This document shows positions 1 through 8,173 of a stretch of DNA of 48,719 nt, in pieces. Each line of letters opens with the position of its first letter. Position 1 is the first letter of the stretch. Made by a program: the position numbers and the translations under genes. A model generated the notes under the pieces. It ran no database searches and was not told where the DNA came from. It worked only from the letters and a program-made list of their open reading frames with translations. This stretch comes from Bradyrhizobium liaoningense (GTDB taxonomy: Bacteria; Pseudomonadota; Alphaproteobacteria; Rhizobiales; Xanthobacteraceae), in assembly GCF_018130955.1 (NCBI RefSeq), contig NZ_JAFCJM010000050.1, forward strand, positions 1 to 48,719, in the 5' to 3' direction.

Positions 1-68
1 TACAGAAGCAAGTACCCGGCGAGAGGATGACGCAAAAAGGGATTGACTAACCAAGGCCCGTTACAGAA

Positions 69-154
69 GCCCGGATGCAACGAAGCGCAATCCGGGACGC
101 CTCCTACCGCGTGCCCTAACCCCCGGATTTCGCTGCGCTGCATCGGGGCTACGG
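69..154. repeat. Palindromic intergenic repeat, GCCCGGAT type
   Basis: Two outward-facing copies of a CCCGGAT...GC core bracket this stretch: GCCCGGATGCAACGAAGCGC at the left and a near-complementary CGCTGCGCTGCATCGGGGC at the right. It lies downstream of gapR and contains no convincing reading frame. Elements of this form are common between genes in Bradyrhizobium-type genomes. Bases 1-68 show nothing recognisable. Confidence 0.6.
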
Positions 155-176
155 CAGTGATGCCTGAGGCGCCGCT

Positions 177-449
177 TCAGAGCATCCCCAGCGCCTGCAT
201 ATAGGTCTCGAGGATCGTCTCGGCCTCGGCGCGTTCGTTCGGATCCTGTTTGCGCAGGCGCACGATGGTGCGCAGCGCCTTGACGTCGAAACCGTTGCCC
301 TTGCTTTCGGCATAGACGTCCTTGATGTCGTCGGAGATCGCCTTCTTCTCTTCCTCCAGCCGCTCGATGCGCTCGATGATGGACTTGAGCTGATCCTTGG
401 CAAATTTCGTTGCGGGCGCTTCTTCGTTCACGGCGGTGGCCATGGCCAT
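177..449 (-). CDS. gapR: GapR family (DUF2312) DNA-binding protein
   Basis: This 90-residue protein matches the DUF2312/GapR family, small helical nucleoid proteins of alphaproteobacteria. In Caulobacter GapR binds overtwisted AT-rich DNA and helps chromosome replication and segregation. Seen here: a helical, charged region at about residues 15-60 (KDQLKSIIERIERLEEEKK, then a DDIKDVYAESKGNGFD segment) and the usual ending with METILETYMQAL-like composition. The length is normal for the family. The start at 449 is preceded by GGAGTTCGAG, a good ribosome binding site; an in-frame ATG two codons downstream is less well placed. The gene is monocistronic, with the DUF1244 gene upstream on the same strand about 200 bases away. 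The family assignment is firm; the chromosome role here is inherited from the family. Confidence 0.93.
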   Translation of the reverse strand: MAMATAVNEEAPATKFAKDQLKSIIERIERLEEEKKAISDDIKDVYAESKGNGFDVKALRTIVRLRKQDPNERAEAETILETYMQALGML

Positions 450-658
450 CTCGAACTCCTAATGGAACTGGCAATTGAGAATGACGCCGGCATCGTTGCA
501 CCGCGCGTGCTGGTTTGACCCTTAGGTTTGGCGGCCGTTCCGTCAAGGCAGCATCGCGCTCGTCCACAGCGCGCCCACACCTTCCTGCGGCGAGGTCCGA
601 AAACCGCTTGTCCGGGCGGACGACTCAGCTCTCGCGCCGGACAGCCAATGGCACCCGA

Positions 659-961
659 TCAGTGCCCGGGATGGACCTTCTTCATGGCTTCGATCTGCTC
701 GGGCGTGGCCGTGCCCTGGTACTTCTGTTTCCAGGTCTCGTAGGGCATGCCGTAGACCGCCTCGCGGCTCTCGTCCTTGCTCAGCGCGACACCCTTGGCG
801 TCGGCGGCGTCCTTCAGCCAGTTGGAGAGGCAATTGCGGCAGAAGCCGGCGAGATTCATCAGCTCGATGTTCTGGACGTCGGTCCGGCTGCGCAAATGCT
901 CGACCAGGCGCCGGAAAGCGGCGGCTTCGAGCTCTGTTCTGGTTTTGTCGTCGATCGCCAT
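659..961 (-). CDS. DUF1244 family protein
   Basis: This 100-residue protein fits DUF1244, a small family widespread in alphaproteobacteria with no established biochemical role. Recognisable pieces are FRRLVEHLRSRTDVQNIELMN near residues 17-36, the Cys-containing stretch NLAGFCRNCLSNWL at 36-49 and YGMPYETWKQKYQ near 70-82. The pair of cysteines in FCRNC is conserved in what I know of the family and could bind metal or be redox active; that is inference. It is soluble, with no signal peptide. Neighbours are gapR on the same strand and a divergently transcribed DUF1036 gene. Confidence 0.88.
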   Translation of the reverse strand: MAIDDKTRTELEAAAFRRLVEHLRSRTDVQNIELMNLAGFCRNCLSNWLKDAADAKGVALSKDESREAVYGMPYETWKQKYQGTATPEQIEAMKKVHPGH

Positions 962-1138
962 AGCTGAAATCCCTGGCTGAAATCCTTGACCGGTGATCTC
1001 GGTATCCGGACCTACCCCCTACGGGATTAGGTGGGCCTTGTCACAGATTTTGCCATATCGCAGCGCAAACAGGCCCCTCCAGGCAAGTTCCAGCGGCTAC
1101 GCGACACCGTCAATGATCTGATATACCTCTCCGCGACA

Positions 1139-1735
1139 ATGATTGCCGAATCTCCCGCCCTCGCCCGACGTCCGTCCACCCTGCTCGCCGGCCTCATCCC
1201 GGTGCTGGCACTCGTGCTGCTGTGGTTGTCGACGAGTCCGGCCTCGGCCGACTTCCGCCTCTGCAACAACACCTCCAGCCGGGTCGGCATCGCGCTCGGC
1301 TACAAGGACGCAGAGGGCTGGACCACCGAGGGCTGGTGGAACATCTCCTCGCGGACCTGCGAAACGCTGCTGCGCGGCACGCTGGTCGCCCGCTTCTATT
1401 ACATCTACGCGATCGACTACGACCGCGGCGGCGAATGGTCAGGCCAGGCCTTCATGTGCTCGCGCGACAAGGAGTTCACGATCCGCGGGACCGAGGACTG
1501 CCTGGCGCGCGGCTATGACCGGACCGGCTATTTCGAGGTCGACACCGGCGAGCAGCGCGCCTGGACGGTGCAGCTCACCGACGCCAATGAGCAGCCGGCA
1601 CAGCAGCGCGTGCCAGGGCTGCCGGGCCCGGTGGGCCCTGGCGGCGGCGTGCCGGGTTTGCCCAATGCTGCGCCGGGTGGTACGCCCCCGGGCTCGCCTG
1701 GCCTCCCGCCAGCCCAGCCCGGAAGCAAGCCATGA
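1139..1735 (+). CDS. DUF1036 secreted protein with Gly/Pro-rich tail
   Basis: A 198-residue protein with an N-terminal export signal (hydrophobic stretch about residues 14-32 ending ASA) and then a DUF1036 domain: DFRLCNNTSSRVGIALGYKD, a Trp-rich WTTEGWWN segment and conserved cysteines. The function of DUF1036 is unknown. The last 45 residues are Gly/Pro rich with a partly collagen-like GXY rhythm (GLPGPVGPGGGVPGLP), not part of the domain as I know it. The frame is open 36 codons further upstream, but the ATG at 1139 puts the signal peptide at the N terminus. Its stop codon overlaps the pyruvate kinase start in an ATGA arrangement, so the two genes are probably translationally coupled. Confidence 0.85.
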   Translation: MIAESPALARRPSTLLAGLIPVLALVLLWLSTSPASADFRLCNNTSSRVGIALGYKDAEGWTTEGWWNISSRTCETLLRGTLVARFYYIYAIDYDRGGEWSGQAFMCSRDKEFTIRGTEDCLARGYDRTGYFEVDTGEQRAWTVQLTDANEQPAQQRVPGLPGPVGPGGGVPGLPNAAPGGTPPGSPGLPPAQPGSKP

Positions 1736-3168
1736 GGCGCCTACGCCGTATCAAAATTCTCGCGACGCTCGGACCCGCCTCCTCGGACCTCGCGATGATC
1801 CGCCGCCTGTTCGAGGCCGGCGCGGATATCTTCCGCATCAATATGAGCCACACCCCGCATGACAAGATGCGGGAGCTGGTGGCGACCATCCGCAATGTCG
1901 AATCCAGCTACGGCCGTCCCATCGGCATTCTGGTCGATCTGCAGGGACCCAAGCTGAGGCTCGGCTCGTTTGCCGAAGGCGCGGTGCAGCTCCAGAACGG
2001 CCATACCTTCACGCTGGATTCCGACAAGGCGCCGGGCGATGCCACGCGCGTCCAGCTTCCGCATCCGGAGATCCTGGCCGCGCTGCGGCCGGGCCATGCG
2101 CTGCTGCTCGACGACGGCAAGGTCCGGCTGATCGCGGAAGAAACCTCGAAGGAGCACGCGGTGACGCGGGTCGTGGTCGGCGGCAAGATGTCCGACCGCA
2201 AGGGCGTCAGCCTGCCCGACACCGACCTGCCGGTCTCGGCGATGACACCGAAGGACCGCGCCGATCTCGAGGCCGCACTGGTCACCGGCGTCGACTGGGT
2301 CGCGCTGTCCTTCGTGCAGCGCGCCGACGACGTGATCGAGGCCAAGAAGATGATCCGCGGTCGCGCCGCCGTGATGGCCAAGATCGAGAAGCCGCAGGCG
2401 ATCGATCGCCTCGCCGACATCATCGAGGCCTCCGATGCGCTGATGGTGGCGCGCGGCGATCTCGGCGTCGAGCTGCCGCTGGAGCGCGTGCCGAGCCTGC
2501 AGAAGCAGATGACGCGGATGGCGCGCCGCGCCGGCAAGCCGGTGGTGATCGCGACGCAGATGCTGGAATCGATGATCCAGTCACCGGTGCCGACGCGCGC
2601 CGAAGTCTCCGACGTCGCGACCGCCGTCTACGAAGGCGCCGACGCCATCATGCTGTCGGCGGAATCGGCGGCCGGCAAATTCCCGGTCGAGGCGGTCTCG
2701 ACCATGAACCGTATCGGCGAGGAGGTCGAACGCGATCCGACCTATCGGAACGTGATCATGGCGCAGCGCCCAACCCCGGAAAGCACGGCAGGCGATGCCA
2801 TCGCGGATGCCGCGCGGCAGATGGCGGAGACGCTGGATCTGCCGGCCTTGATCTGCTGGACCAGCTCGGGCTCGACCGCGGTGCGGGTGGCGCGCGAGCG
2901 GCCAAAACCGCCGATCGTGGCGATCACGCCGAACATGACCACGGGGCGCAGGCTTGCGGTGGTCTGGGGCGTGCACTGCGTGGTGGCGGAAGACGCGCGC
3001 GACCAGGACGACATGGTGAGCCGCGCCGGCTCGATCGCGTTCCGCGACGGCTTTGTGCGTGCCGGCCAGCGCGTGATCATCGTCGCCGGTGTGCCGCTCG
3101 GCATTCCCGGCACCACCAACATGGTGCGCATCGCTTCCGTCGGTCCCGAGGGCGACGCGAACATCTAA
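1732..3168 (+). CDS. pyk: Pyruvate kinase
   Basis: Pyruvate kinase converts phosphoenolpyruvate and ADP to pyruvate and ATP, the last step of glycolysis, in the cytosol. The 478 residues show the family landmarks in order: KILATLGPAS at 8-17, FRINMSH at 34-40, the active-site signature VMAKIEKPQAIDRL at about 214-227 with the catalytic lysine, RGDLGVELPLERVP at about 241-254, and ATQMLESMIQSPVPTRAEVSD. The length is normal. The ATG overlaps the stop of the DUF1036 gene (ATGA), with GGAAGC in the end of that gene as ribosome binding site. Coupling a secreted protein to a glycolytic enzyme is odd, but I see no separate promoter for pyk. Confidence 0.98.
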   Translation: MRRLRRIKILATLGPASSDLAMIRRLFEAGADIFRINMSHTPHDKMRELVATIRNVESSYGRPIGILVDLQGPKLRLGSFAEGAVQLQNGHTFTLDSDKAPGDATRVQLPHPEILAALRPGHALLLDDGKVRLIAEETSKEHAVTRVVVGGKMSDRKGVSLPDTDLPVSAMTPKDRADLEAALVTGVDWVALSFVQRADDVIEAKKMIRGRAAVMAKIEKPQAIDRLADIIEASDALMVARGDLGVELPLERVPSLQKQMTRMARRAGKPVVIATQMLESMIQSPVPTRAEVSDVATAVYEGADAIMLSAESAAGKFPVEAVSTMNRIGEEVERDPTYRNVIMAQRPTPESTAGDAIADAARQMAETLDLPALICWTSSGSTAVRVARERPKPPIVAITPNMTTGRRLAVVWGVHCVVAEDARDQDDMVSRAGSIAFRDGFVRAGQRVIIVAGVPLGIPGTTNMVRIASVGPEGDANI

Positions 3169-3227
3169 TCCCGTCGTTCCGGGGTGTCCGCGCGGCGCGC
3201 GCAGCCGAACCCGGATCTAATGACTGC

Positions 3228-3908
3228 TCAAGCCCCAACCAGCGCCTTCGCGGCCGGCAATACCGTCTGCTGGACCACCAGGCCGCGGGCGCGGGCGTCC
3301 ATGACGCCGACGGCGCGCAGCGCGAGCAGCGTCACGGTCTGCACGGCGTCCCGGAGTTTTGCCGGATCCTCGAGATTGTCAGGTGCAAGCGGCCCGACCA
3401 GGGCTTCATGGAGCGCGCCGAGCAGCGCGGTCGCGGCGAGCGCGGTGTCCTGCGCCGGCAGGTGCCCGGCGCGCACGGCGGCATCGATGCGGGAGGCGAT
3501 CTCACCGGCAATCTCGCGCCGGCTGGCCAGGCGCGAGGCACTGACATCGACATCGACGGGCTCGGCCAAGATGCCCCAGGCAAGCTTGCGCTGGGACAGG
3601 GTGTGGACCGCCACGGTGGTGACGGCGGCCGCGAGCGCCGAGGACGGGCCCGGGGCGGCATCGGCCGCCCTGCGGATCGCGGCGAGCTCGTCGCGGGAGA
3701 CTTCGCCGATCAGTTCCGAGATCAGGTCGGCCTTGGAGGGGAAATAGCGATAGACCGTTCCGGCCGCGACATTGGCCCGGACCGCAACCGGCGCGATCTG
3801 CACCGCCACCATGCCGCCTTCGGCCGCCGCCTCGCGCGCCGCCGCCAAAATGGCGCTGCGCCGGGCAGCAAGGCGCTTAACCACTTGATGCGTCCGCCGG
3901 TAGACCAT
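3228..3908 (-). CDS. TetR/AcrR family transcriptional regulator
   Basis: About 226 residues. The N-terminal helix-turn-helix of TetR repressors is visible (AAREAAAEGG..., then VRANVAAGTVYRYFPSKADLI at about residues 42-62), followed by a helical ligand-binding domain. I chose ATG at 3908 over an upstream in-frame GTG at 3938 because GGGAAG lies six bases before the ATG. The gene is divergent from the PAP2 phosphatase gene, and a dyad at 3970-3990 sits in the shared intergenic region. The likely role is autoregulation and control of the divergent gene; the ligand is unknown. It converges on pyk with only about 60 bases between stops. Confidence 0.9.
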   Translation of the reverse strand: MVYRRTHQVVKRLAARRSAILAAAREAAAEGGMVAVQIAPVAVRANVAAGTVYRYFPSKADLISELIGEVSRDELAAIRRAADAAPGPSSALAAAVTTVAVHTLSQRKLAWGILAEPVDVDVSASRLASRREIAGEIASRIDAAVRAGHLPAQDTALAATALLGALHEALVGPLAPDNLEDPAKLRDAVQTVTLLALRAVGVMDARARGLVVQQTVLPAAKALVGA

Positions 3909-3969
3909 GGCGCGCTTCCCGTCCCCGCGCCGGGCCACCGCTTTGGCCGAACGCTCTTTGATTAGTTTC

Positions 3970-3990
3970 TTGCACTACTTCTTGGTGCAA
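3970..3990. promoter_or_regulatory. Candidate TetR operator dyad
   Basis: Perfect inverted repeat TTGCAC-N9-GTGCAA in the divergent region between the TetR gene (start 3908) and the PAP2 gene (start 4191). The size (21 bases) and position suit a TetR operator. Binding is inferred. Confidence 0.5.
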
Positions 3991-4190
3991 ATCGCCCGCA
4001 AGAACTGAACAACTATTCACGCCCGATGACAAGGCGCAAATTCGACAGGGCTCTTCGACAGGCCTTGGGGGCGTCGTGAGGACGGGATGGCTAAAAATGG
4101 AGCCATTTCATTCGTTAACAAATGACCACAATTCTTACCGCCGTCTTAAACGGAGTCCCGCAACTGTAAGGCACCCATCCTTGGTGCGGC

Positions 4191-5171
4191 ATGGTCGATA
4201 CGGACGCCAAAACTGCCTGGCAGCTTTTCCATGTGAACTGGCTTCCCATCATCGTCATGGGCGGCCTGCTCGCGCTTGCCATTCTCCTCACCGACTTCAC
4301 GCTGGAGCCGATCGCCTTTGGCGTAACGACGGCGATCGCAATGTCCCTTGTCGCGATCGCGTATCGTCACTGGCTCATCAGGGATGAACTCGCCGACCCG
4401 AAGCTGATCTTCTCGCTCGGCACGATCGGGCAGGTCATTCTCGTCTGTGCGATCGTCGGGCCGCTGAGCTATGTCGCATGCGCGAGTGAATGGCCGTTGC
4501 AGGACCACGCGCTGCTCGCCATCGATCGCGCGCTCGGCATGGACCCTGAAGCGATCGCGCGCTTCGTCAACGATCATCCCTGGCTCGCCCTCGTGCTGTC
4601 GCGCGGCTACGGCCTGATCAAGTGGCCGCTGCTTCTCATTCCCATCGTGCTGTCGCTGACCGGGCGCTTCGTGCGGCTGCAAACGTTCATGCTGGCGATG
4701 AGCCTTGCGCTTGCGGTCACGATTGCGATCTCGGCCTTCGTGCCGGCGATCGGCACCTTTTACGGGCTGCACCTGCCGGCGGCGCATTTCCCCAACGTCA
4801 ACACCTCGATCTATGCCGGACAGTTGCGCGACATCCTCGCGCTGCGCGACGGAAGCCTGCACGAGCTCGAGCTTCTCAAGCTCTCCGGCGTCGTCTCGTT
4901 TCCGAGCTTCCACGCCGCATCGGCCGTGCTCTATATGTGGGCGCTGTGGCCGGTGCGCTGGGTCGGCGGCATCGCGGCCGCGCTCAATCTGCTGATGATC
5001 GCGGCAACGCCTGTGATCGGCGCCCACTACATGGTCGACGTCTTCGGCGGCATTGCGGTGGCGGCCGCCTCGATCTGGGCCGTGAACCGCTATCTGGAAT
5101 GGTTTTCCCGTTCACAGGCCGCCACGCAGATCTCGCCGGTCCTGCAGCCCAGCCTCGGCATGAAGTCGTAA
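4191..5171 (+). CDS. PAP2 family phosphatase, membrane protein
   Basis: A 326-residue integral membrane protein with about six hydrophobic segments. Residues FPSFHAASAV carry the PSxH element of type 2 phosphatidic acid phosphatases and AHYMVDVFGG carries the HxxxD element; the spacing resembles the Aur1/Ipt1 inositolphosphotransferase-like branch (PAP2_3). Enzymes of this group dephosphorylate or transfer head groups of lipid phosphates at the membrane; the substrate here is not known. The first PAP2 motif (KxxxxxxRP) is not evident, as is usual in this branch. It is divergent from a TetR gene and ends at a strong bidirectional terminator shared with the Flp pilin gene. The ribosome binding site is weak. 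Confidence 0.88.
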   Translation: MVDTDAKTAWQLFHVNWLPIIVMGGLLALAILLTDFTLEPIAFGVTTAIAMSLVAIAYRHWLIRDELADPKLIFSLGTIGQVILVCAIVGPLSYVACASEWPLQDHALLAIDRALGMDPEAIARFVNDHPWLALVLSRGYGLIKWPLLLIPIVLSLTGRFVRLQTFMLAMSLALAVTIAISAFVPAIGTFYGLHLPAAHFPNVNTSIYAGQLRDILALRDGSLHELELLKLSGVVSFPSFHAASAVLYMWALWPVRWVGGIAAALNLLMIAATPVIGAHYMVDVFGGIAVAAASIWAVNRYLEWFSRSQAATQISPVLQPSLGMKS

Positions 5172-5223
5172 CAGGCTGATTGCGCGTCGCGCGCAATCGA
5201 GGCCGATCACGTCGGCACAAACG

Positions 5224-5254
5224 AAAAGAGCCCCGTCCGAGACGGGGCTCTTTT
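5224..5254. terminator. Bidirectional rho-independent terminator
   Basis: A perfect 14-base inverted repeat, AAAAGAGCCCCGTC / GACGGGGCTCTTTT, with a 3-base loop. The A run on one side and T run on the other let it terminate both the PAP2 gene (plus) and the convergent pilin gene (minus). Confidence 0.92.
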
Positions 5255-5273
5255 GATTCCAGATCGATCCAGC

Positions 5274-5438
5274 TTACTTGAGGCTGGACGAGATCGAGCC
5301 GAACTTGGCGTTCAGCGTGGTGCCGAGGTTATTGACGACGGTGATGATGGCCAGCGCGATGCCGGCGGCGATCAGGCCGTATTCAATAGCGGTGGCGCCC
5401 GATTCATCCTTCACGAAGCGCGCGACGAGGTTCTTCAT
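5274..5438 (-). CDS. Flp family type IVb pilin
   Basis: A 54-residue pilin precursor. It has a short basic leader (MKNLVARFVKDESG), then the Flp processing site G/ATAIEYG with Glu at +5 and Tyr at +6, then a hydrophobic assembly helix (GLIAAGIALAIITVV). Flp pilins are cleaved by the TadV/CpaA prepilin peptidase and assembled by the Tad/Cpa machine into adhesive pili. No tad/cpa assembly genes are in this window, so this is an orphan pilin locus or an extra copy. The start is preceded by GGAGCTATCT. The 293 bases upstream, to the next gene, hold its promoter region and nothing else I can identify. Confidence 0.93.
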   Translation of the reverse strand: MKNLVARFVKDESGATAIEYGLIAAGIALAIITVVNNLGTTLNAKFGSISSSLK

Positions 5439-5731
5439 AGATAGCTCCAAAAGTACACAAGGCTACAACTAGTCTGGTCTCTTGGCTTCCCAGCGCCGCC
5501 TGACCATGAAAACGACCGTAAAGCCAAAGAATTGCACCGCAGTTAATTCGATCGCGGAAACACAAACCGGTTTGCGTGTATTCGCCGATGGTAAACTGAA
5601 ATCTAAAACAATCGGTTAAATGGTCCGGAAACATCCGGGATCGATGGCTCCGGTTTACTGGAAGTTATTGACCGCCATGGTCCAATGCCGGCCAAACGGC
5701 TGCGGACCAGAAAAGACGACGACGAGGCGGC

Positions 5732-7216
5732 ATGTCCCTTTCCTTCACCAACAGCATCGCCACGCAGAGCCGCGCGCGCGCGCTGGTGCCGCTGTGCGTC
5801 GGCGCAGGCGCCTATCTGTTCTTCCTCTATGTCGGCGACACGCTGCTGCAGGACTCCGACTCGTTCTGGCAGATCAAGATCGGGCAATGGATCCTCGATC
5901 ACGGCGCCCTGCCCTATACCGACTTCTATTCGTTCACGCGCTACGGGCAGCCGTGGATCTCGACCTCGTGGCTGTCGCAGGTTCTCTACGCACTCTCCTT
6001 CGCACAATGGGGCTGGGCGGGGCCGGTGATCCTCACCACGTTCGCGATCGCGCTGTCGGCCGCGATCTTCGTCTATCTGCTCGACGCGCATCTGGAGATT
6101 CCGCGCTCGGTGCTGTTTGCGATGCTGGCGCTGTTCCTGTCGCTGCATCATCTCCTGGCGCGGCCGCACATCCTGGCGCTGCCTGTGATGGTGGCCTGGG
6201 TCGGCCTCTTGATGATTGCGGCCGATCGCAGGCGCGCGCCGTCATGGCTCTGGCTGCCGCTGATGTCGCTGTGGGCGAATTTGCATGGCGGCTTCGTGCT
6301 TGGGCTAGCGCTGATCGGCCCGATGGCGCTGGAGGCGGTCTGGACCGTCGAGCCCAGCAAACGTATCCCGCTGTTCCTGCGCTGGTTCGTCTTCGGCGTC
6401 GCCGCGCTGGTCGCGGCCTGCATCACGCCCTATGGCTGGCGGACGCTGCTCGGCGCGACCAACATCCTCAATCTCGGCGAACTCTTGTCGGTGATCTCCG
6501 AATGGATGCCGGCGAACTTCGCAACGTTCTCCGCGTTCGAAGGCGCCCTCCTCGGCCTGATCGCGATCGGCTTTTACCGCGGCCTCGTGCTCTCGCCGCC
6601 GCGCATCCTGCTCATCCTGCTGCTTACCTGGATGGCGCTCACCCATGTCAGGAGCATCGAGGCGTTCGCGTTCCTGGTGCCGCTGGTGCTGGCAAAGCCG
6701 CTCGGCGGATTGGCGCCGCTCGCCGAGCCGGAAGAACAAGGCGAGACCTGGCCGGCGCGCTACGTCACAGCGCTTGGCGCGCTGATGATCGTGGCCGCGG
6801 CCTGGACCTCGACCGCGATCTATATGGGCCATCACCGCTTCACCTTCACGATGAACCAGACGCCGGTCGCCGCCGTCGACCTCCTCCAGCAGCGCAAGGC
6901 GCAGCGCATCTTCAACGCCTACCAGTTCGGCGGCTATCTGATCTCGCGCGACATTCCGGTGTTCGTCGACGGCCGCGCCGAGCTCTATGGCGAGACCTTC
7001 GTGATGGACTTCTTCAAGGCGGTGGAAGCCAAGAAGCTCGACAATCTGACGCGCCTGCTCGAGGAGCACCGGATCGACGCCACTCTGCTGGTTGCGGACG
7101 CGCCGGCCGCCCAGGTGCTCGACCACATCAGTGGCTGGAAGCGGATCTATGCGGACGACATCGCGGTGATCCACGTCCGCGACGGCGCGCAGGCCGCGGA
7201 GGCGACGTCGCACTGA
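5732..7216 (+). CDS. Polytopic inner-membrane protein, function unknown
   Basis: 494 residues with roughly nine to eleven hydrophobic segments from residue 17 to about 380, and a soluble C-terminal part. Notable pieces are DSDSFWQIKIGQWILDHG and YTDFYSFTRYGQPWISTSWL just after the first helix, which resemble the first periplasmic loop of GT-C-like membrane glycosyltransferases, and FGGYLISRDIPVFVDGRAELYG near residues 400-425, a segment found in a broad family of uncharacterised bacterial membrane proteins. A sugar-transfer role is speculative. There is no operon partner: the Flp pilin upstream is divergent. The ATG follows GGCGGC without a clear Shine-Dalgarno, so the start is uncertain. Confidence 0.8.
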   Translation: MSLSFTNSIATQSRARALVPLCVGAGAYLFFLYVGDTLLQDSDSFWQIKIGQWILDHGALPYTDFYSFTRYGQPWISTSWLSQVLYALSFAQWGWAGPVILTTFAIALSAAIFVYLLDAHLEIPRSVLFAMLALFLSLHHLLARPHILALPVMVAWVGLLMIAADRRRAPSWLWLPLMSLWANLHGGFVLGLALIGPMALEAVWTVEPSKRIPLFLRWFVFGVAALVAACITPYGWRTLLGATNILNLGELLSVISEWMPANFATFSAFEGALLGLIAIGFYRGLVLSPPRILLILLLTWMALTHVRSIEAFAFLVPLVLAKPLGGLAPLAEPEEQGETWPARYVTALGALMIVAAAWTSTAIYMGHHRFTFTMNQTPVAAVDLLQQRKAQRIFNAYQFGGYLISRDIPVFVDGRAELYGETFVMDFFKAVEAKKLDNLTRLLEEHRIDATLLVADAPAAQVLDHISGWKRIYADDIAVIHVRDGAQAAEATSH

Positions 7217-7562
7217 AGCGACGACGCTTCGCGCCTCGTACCCGCCAAAGTGCGAAAACAACCCCATGCACGGTAGCAGACGGTTTTGGGGGTGAATTCC
7301 GCCAAACCGCTGGCGCGTCGGGACAAATCGGCGCCAGCAGGAAACTGCCGCGGAAATCCGCGCCGCTGCGCTGGCGACCCTTCCGCCAGCACCTGTGCTC
7401 ACGAGCGTCGGCTTCCGTCAAAGCGCGGACCCGACAACATGGAACAGATGCACCGCGGGGGAGTTGACGGTCATGCCTCGCATTAGTGCCGTTGAAGAGT
7501 CGGTCGATTGTTGTCGACAGGGCGAGCAATTCTGCCGCAGCAGCAGGTGAGGAATTGACAAG
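7217..7562. other. Gene-free stretch
   Basis: About 350 bases after the membrane protein gene with no convincing reading frame on either strand. The segment near 7246-7270 (AAAGTGCGAAAACAACCCCA) looks like a dispersed Bradyrhizobium intergenic motif, from memory only. No terminator hairpin with a T run was found. Confidence 0.4.
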
Positions 7563-7670
7563 GTGAGATCGAACCCGAGCGCTCATGCTGGGCTACTCCT
7601 GCTCGTCGATATGGCGCTCGCGATATGCCTGTCAGGACTGCTTGTCAGTCTCCTCAAACTAGCCTGGTGA
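7563..7670 (+). CDS. Candidate 35-residue single-helix membrane peptide
   Basis: GTG-initiated frame encoding a 35-residue peptide with a polar N terminus (MRSNPSAHAG) and one long hydrophobic helix (LLLLVDMALAICLSGLLV, then SLLKLAW). GAGGAATTGACAAG precedes the start; the spacing is a little long. It ends 11 bases before the next small gene and could form a unit with it. I recognise no family. The support is the hydrophobic pattern, the ribosome binding site and the gene-sized gap it fills; it could be chance. Confidence 0.38.
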   Translation: MRSNPSAHAGLLLLVDMALAICLSGLLVSLLKLAW

Positions 7671-7681
7671 CCGGAGGTAAA

Positions 7682-7864
7682 ATGATCAAGAACGAAACGA
7701 ATGCCCGCCACCTGCGGGAAGCCAATAATGCCTTCAAGGCGATCAAGCGTGAAAAACCAATGACCGATTACGCGAAGGCGCAGCAATCCATTCACGAAAA
7801 TCGCGAGCGCTTAAAGGCGGAGCGCCTGGCACGTGAAGCCAACTCGAAAGACGCTGCCAAATAG
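7682..7864 (+). CDS. Small charged protein, function unknown
   Basis: A 60-residue highly charged helical protein (MIKNETNARHLREANNAF, then KAIKREKPMTDYAKAQQS and RERLKAERLAREAN). The frame is open 19 codons upstream, but GGAGGT at 7673-7678 points to the ATG at 7682. There are no cysteines, signal peptide or membrane segment. Proteins of this shape are common in Bradyrhizobium and have no known function; a stress or nucleic-acid role would be guesswork. Confidence 0.75.
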   Translation: MIKNETNARHLREANNAFKAIKREKPMTDYAKAQQSIHENRERLKAERLAREANSKDAAK

Positions 7865-7895
7865 CGCGGCGTCTTGCTCGCACGCCGGCAGCGAC

Positions 7896-8111
7896 CTAGA
7901 GCATCGAGAGCACGACGATCCCGTGTTCAAGCTCTCCTGCAGCGAGGCGCGCTCGCGCCATGTGCTCGAACTCTTTCCGGTACTTGTGAAGATAGCTGAA
8001 GGCTTGCTTGTCGGTCTGAAACGTTGTCGTAAGTCTGCACATTTGTCGCGCTGCGCCGAGCGCAAGAGCAAAAGTGATCGTTCCGCCGCCGTCTGACTTG
8101 GCTCTAGGCAC
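7896..8111 (-). CDS. Small conserved-looking protein, function unknown
   Basis: About 71 residues: PRAKSDGGGTITFALALGAA, then a helical part with LTTTFQTDKQAFSYLHKYRKE and a final ARLAAGELEHGIVVLSML. Two GTG codons are candidates: one at 8120 and one at 8111. GGAGG at 8121-8125 abuts the first, which cannot work sterically, but is nine bases from the second, so 8111 is the better start. No family name comes to mind. It lies downstream of another small gene and the cold-shock gene on the same strand. Confidence 0.65.
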   Translation of the reverse strand: MPRAKSDGGGTITFALALGAARQMCRLTTTFQTDKQAFSYLHKYRKEFEHMARARLAAGELEHGIVVLSML

Positions 8112-8173
8112 GATCCGCACCCTCCGGCATATGACTCGTCCTCGGCAAATTCATCGACGGGCGTCAAAACCGA

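Noticed and set aside
4028..4056. TCGACA copies before the PAP2 gene as further ECF-type elements
   Set aside because: No GACG at the required 17-base distance on either copy.
5749..7467. Long plus-strand frame (5620-7467) overlapping the polytopic membrane protein in another frame
   Set aside because: Arg/Ala/Pro-rich composition typical of a shadow in GC-rich DNA; the membrane protein frame has coherent helices.
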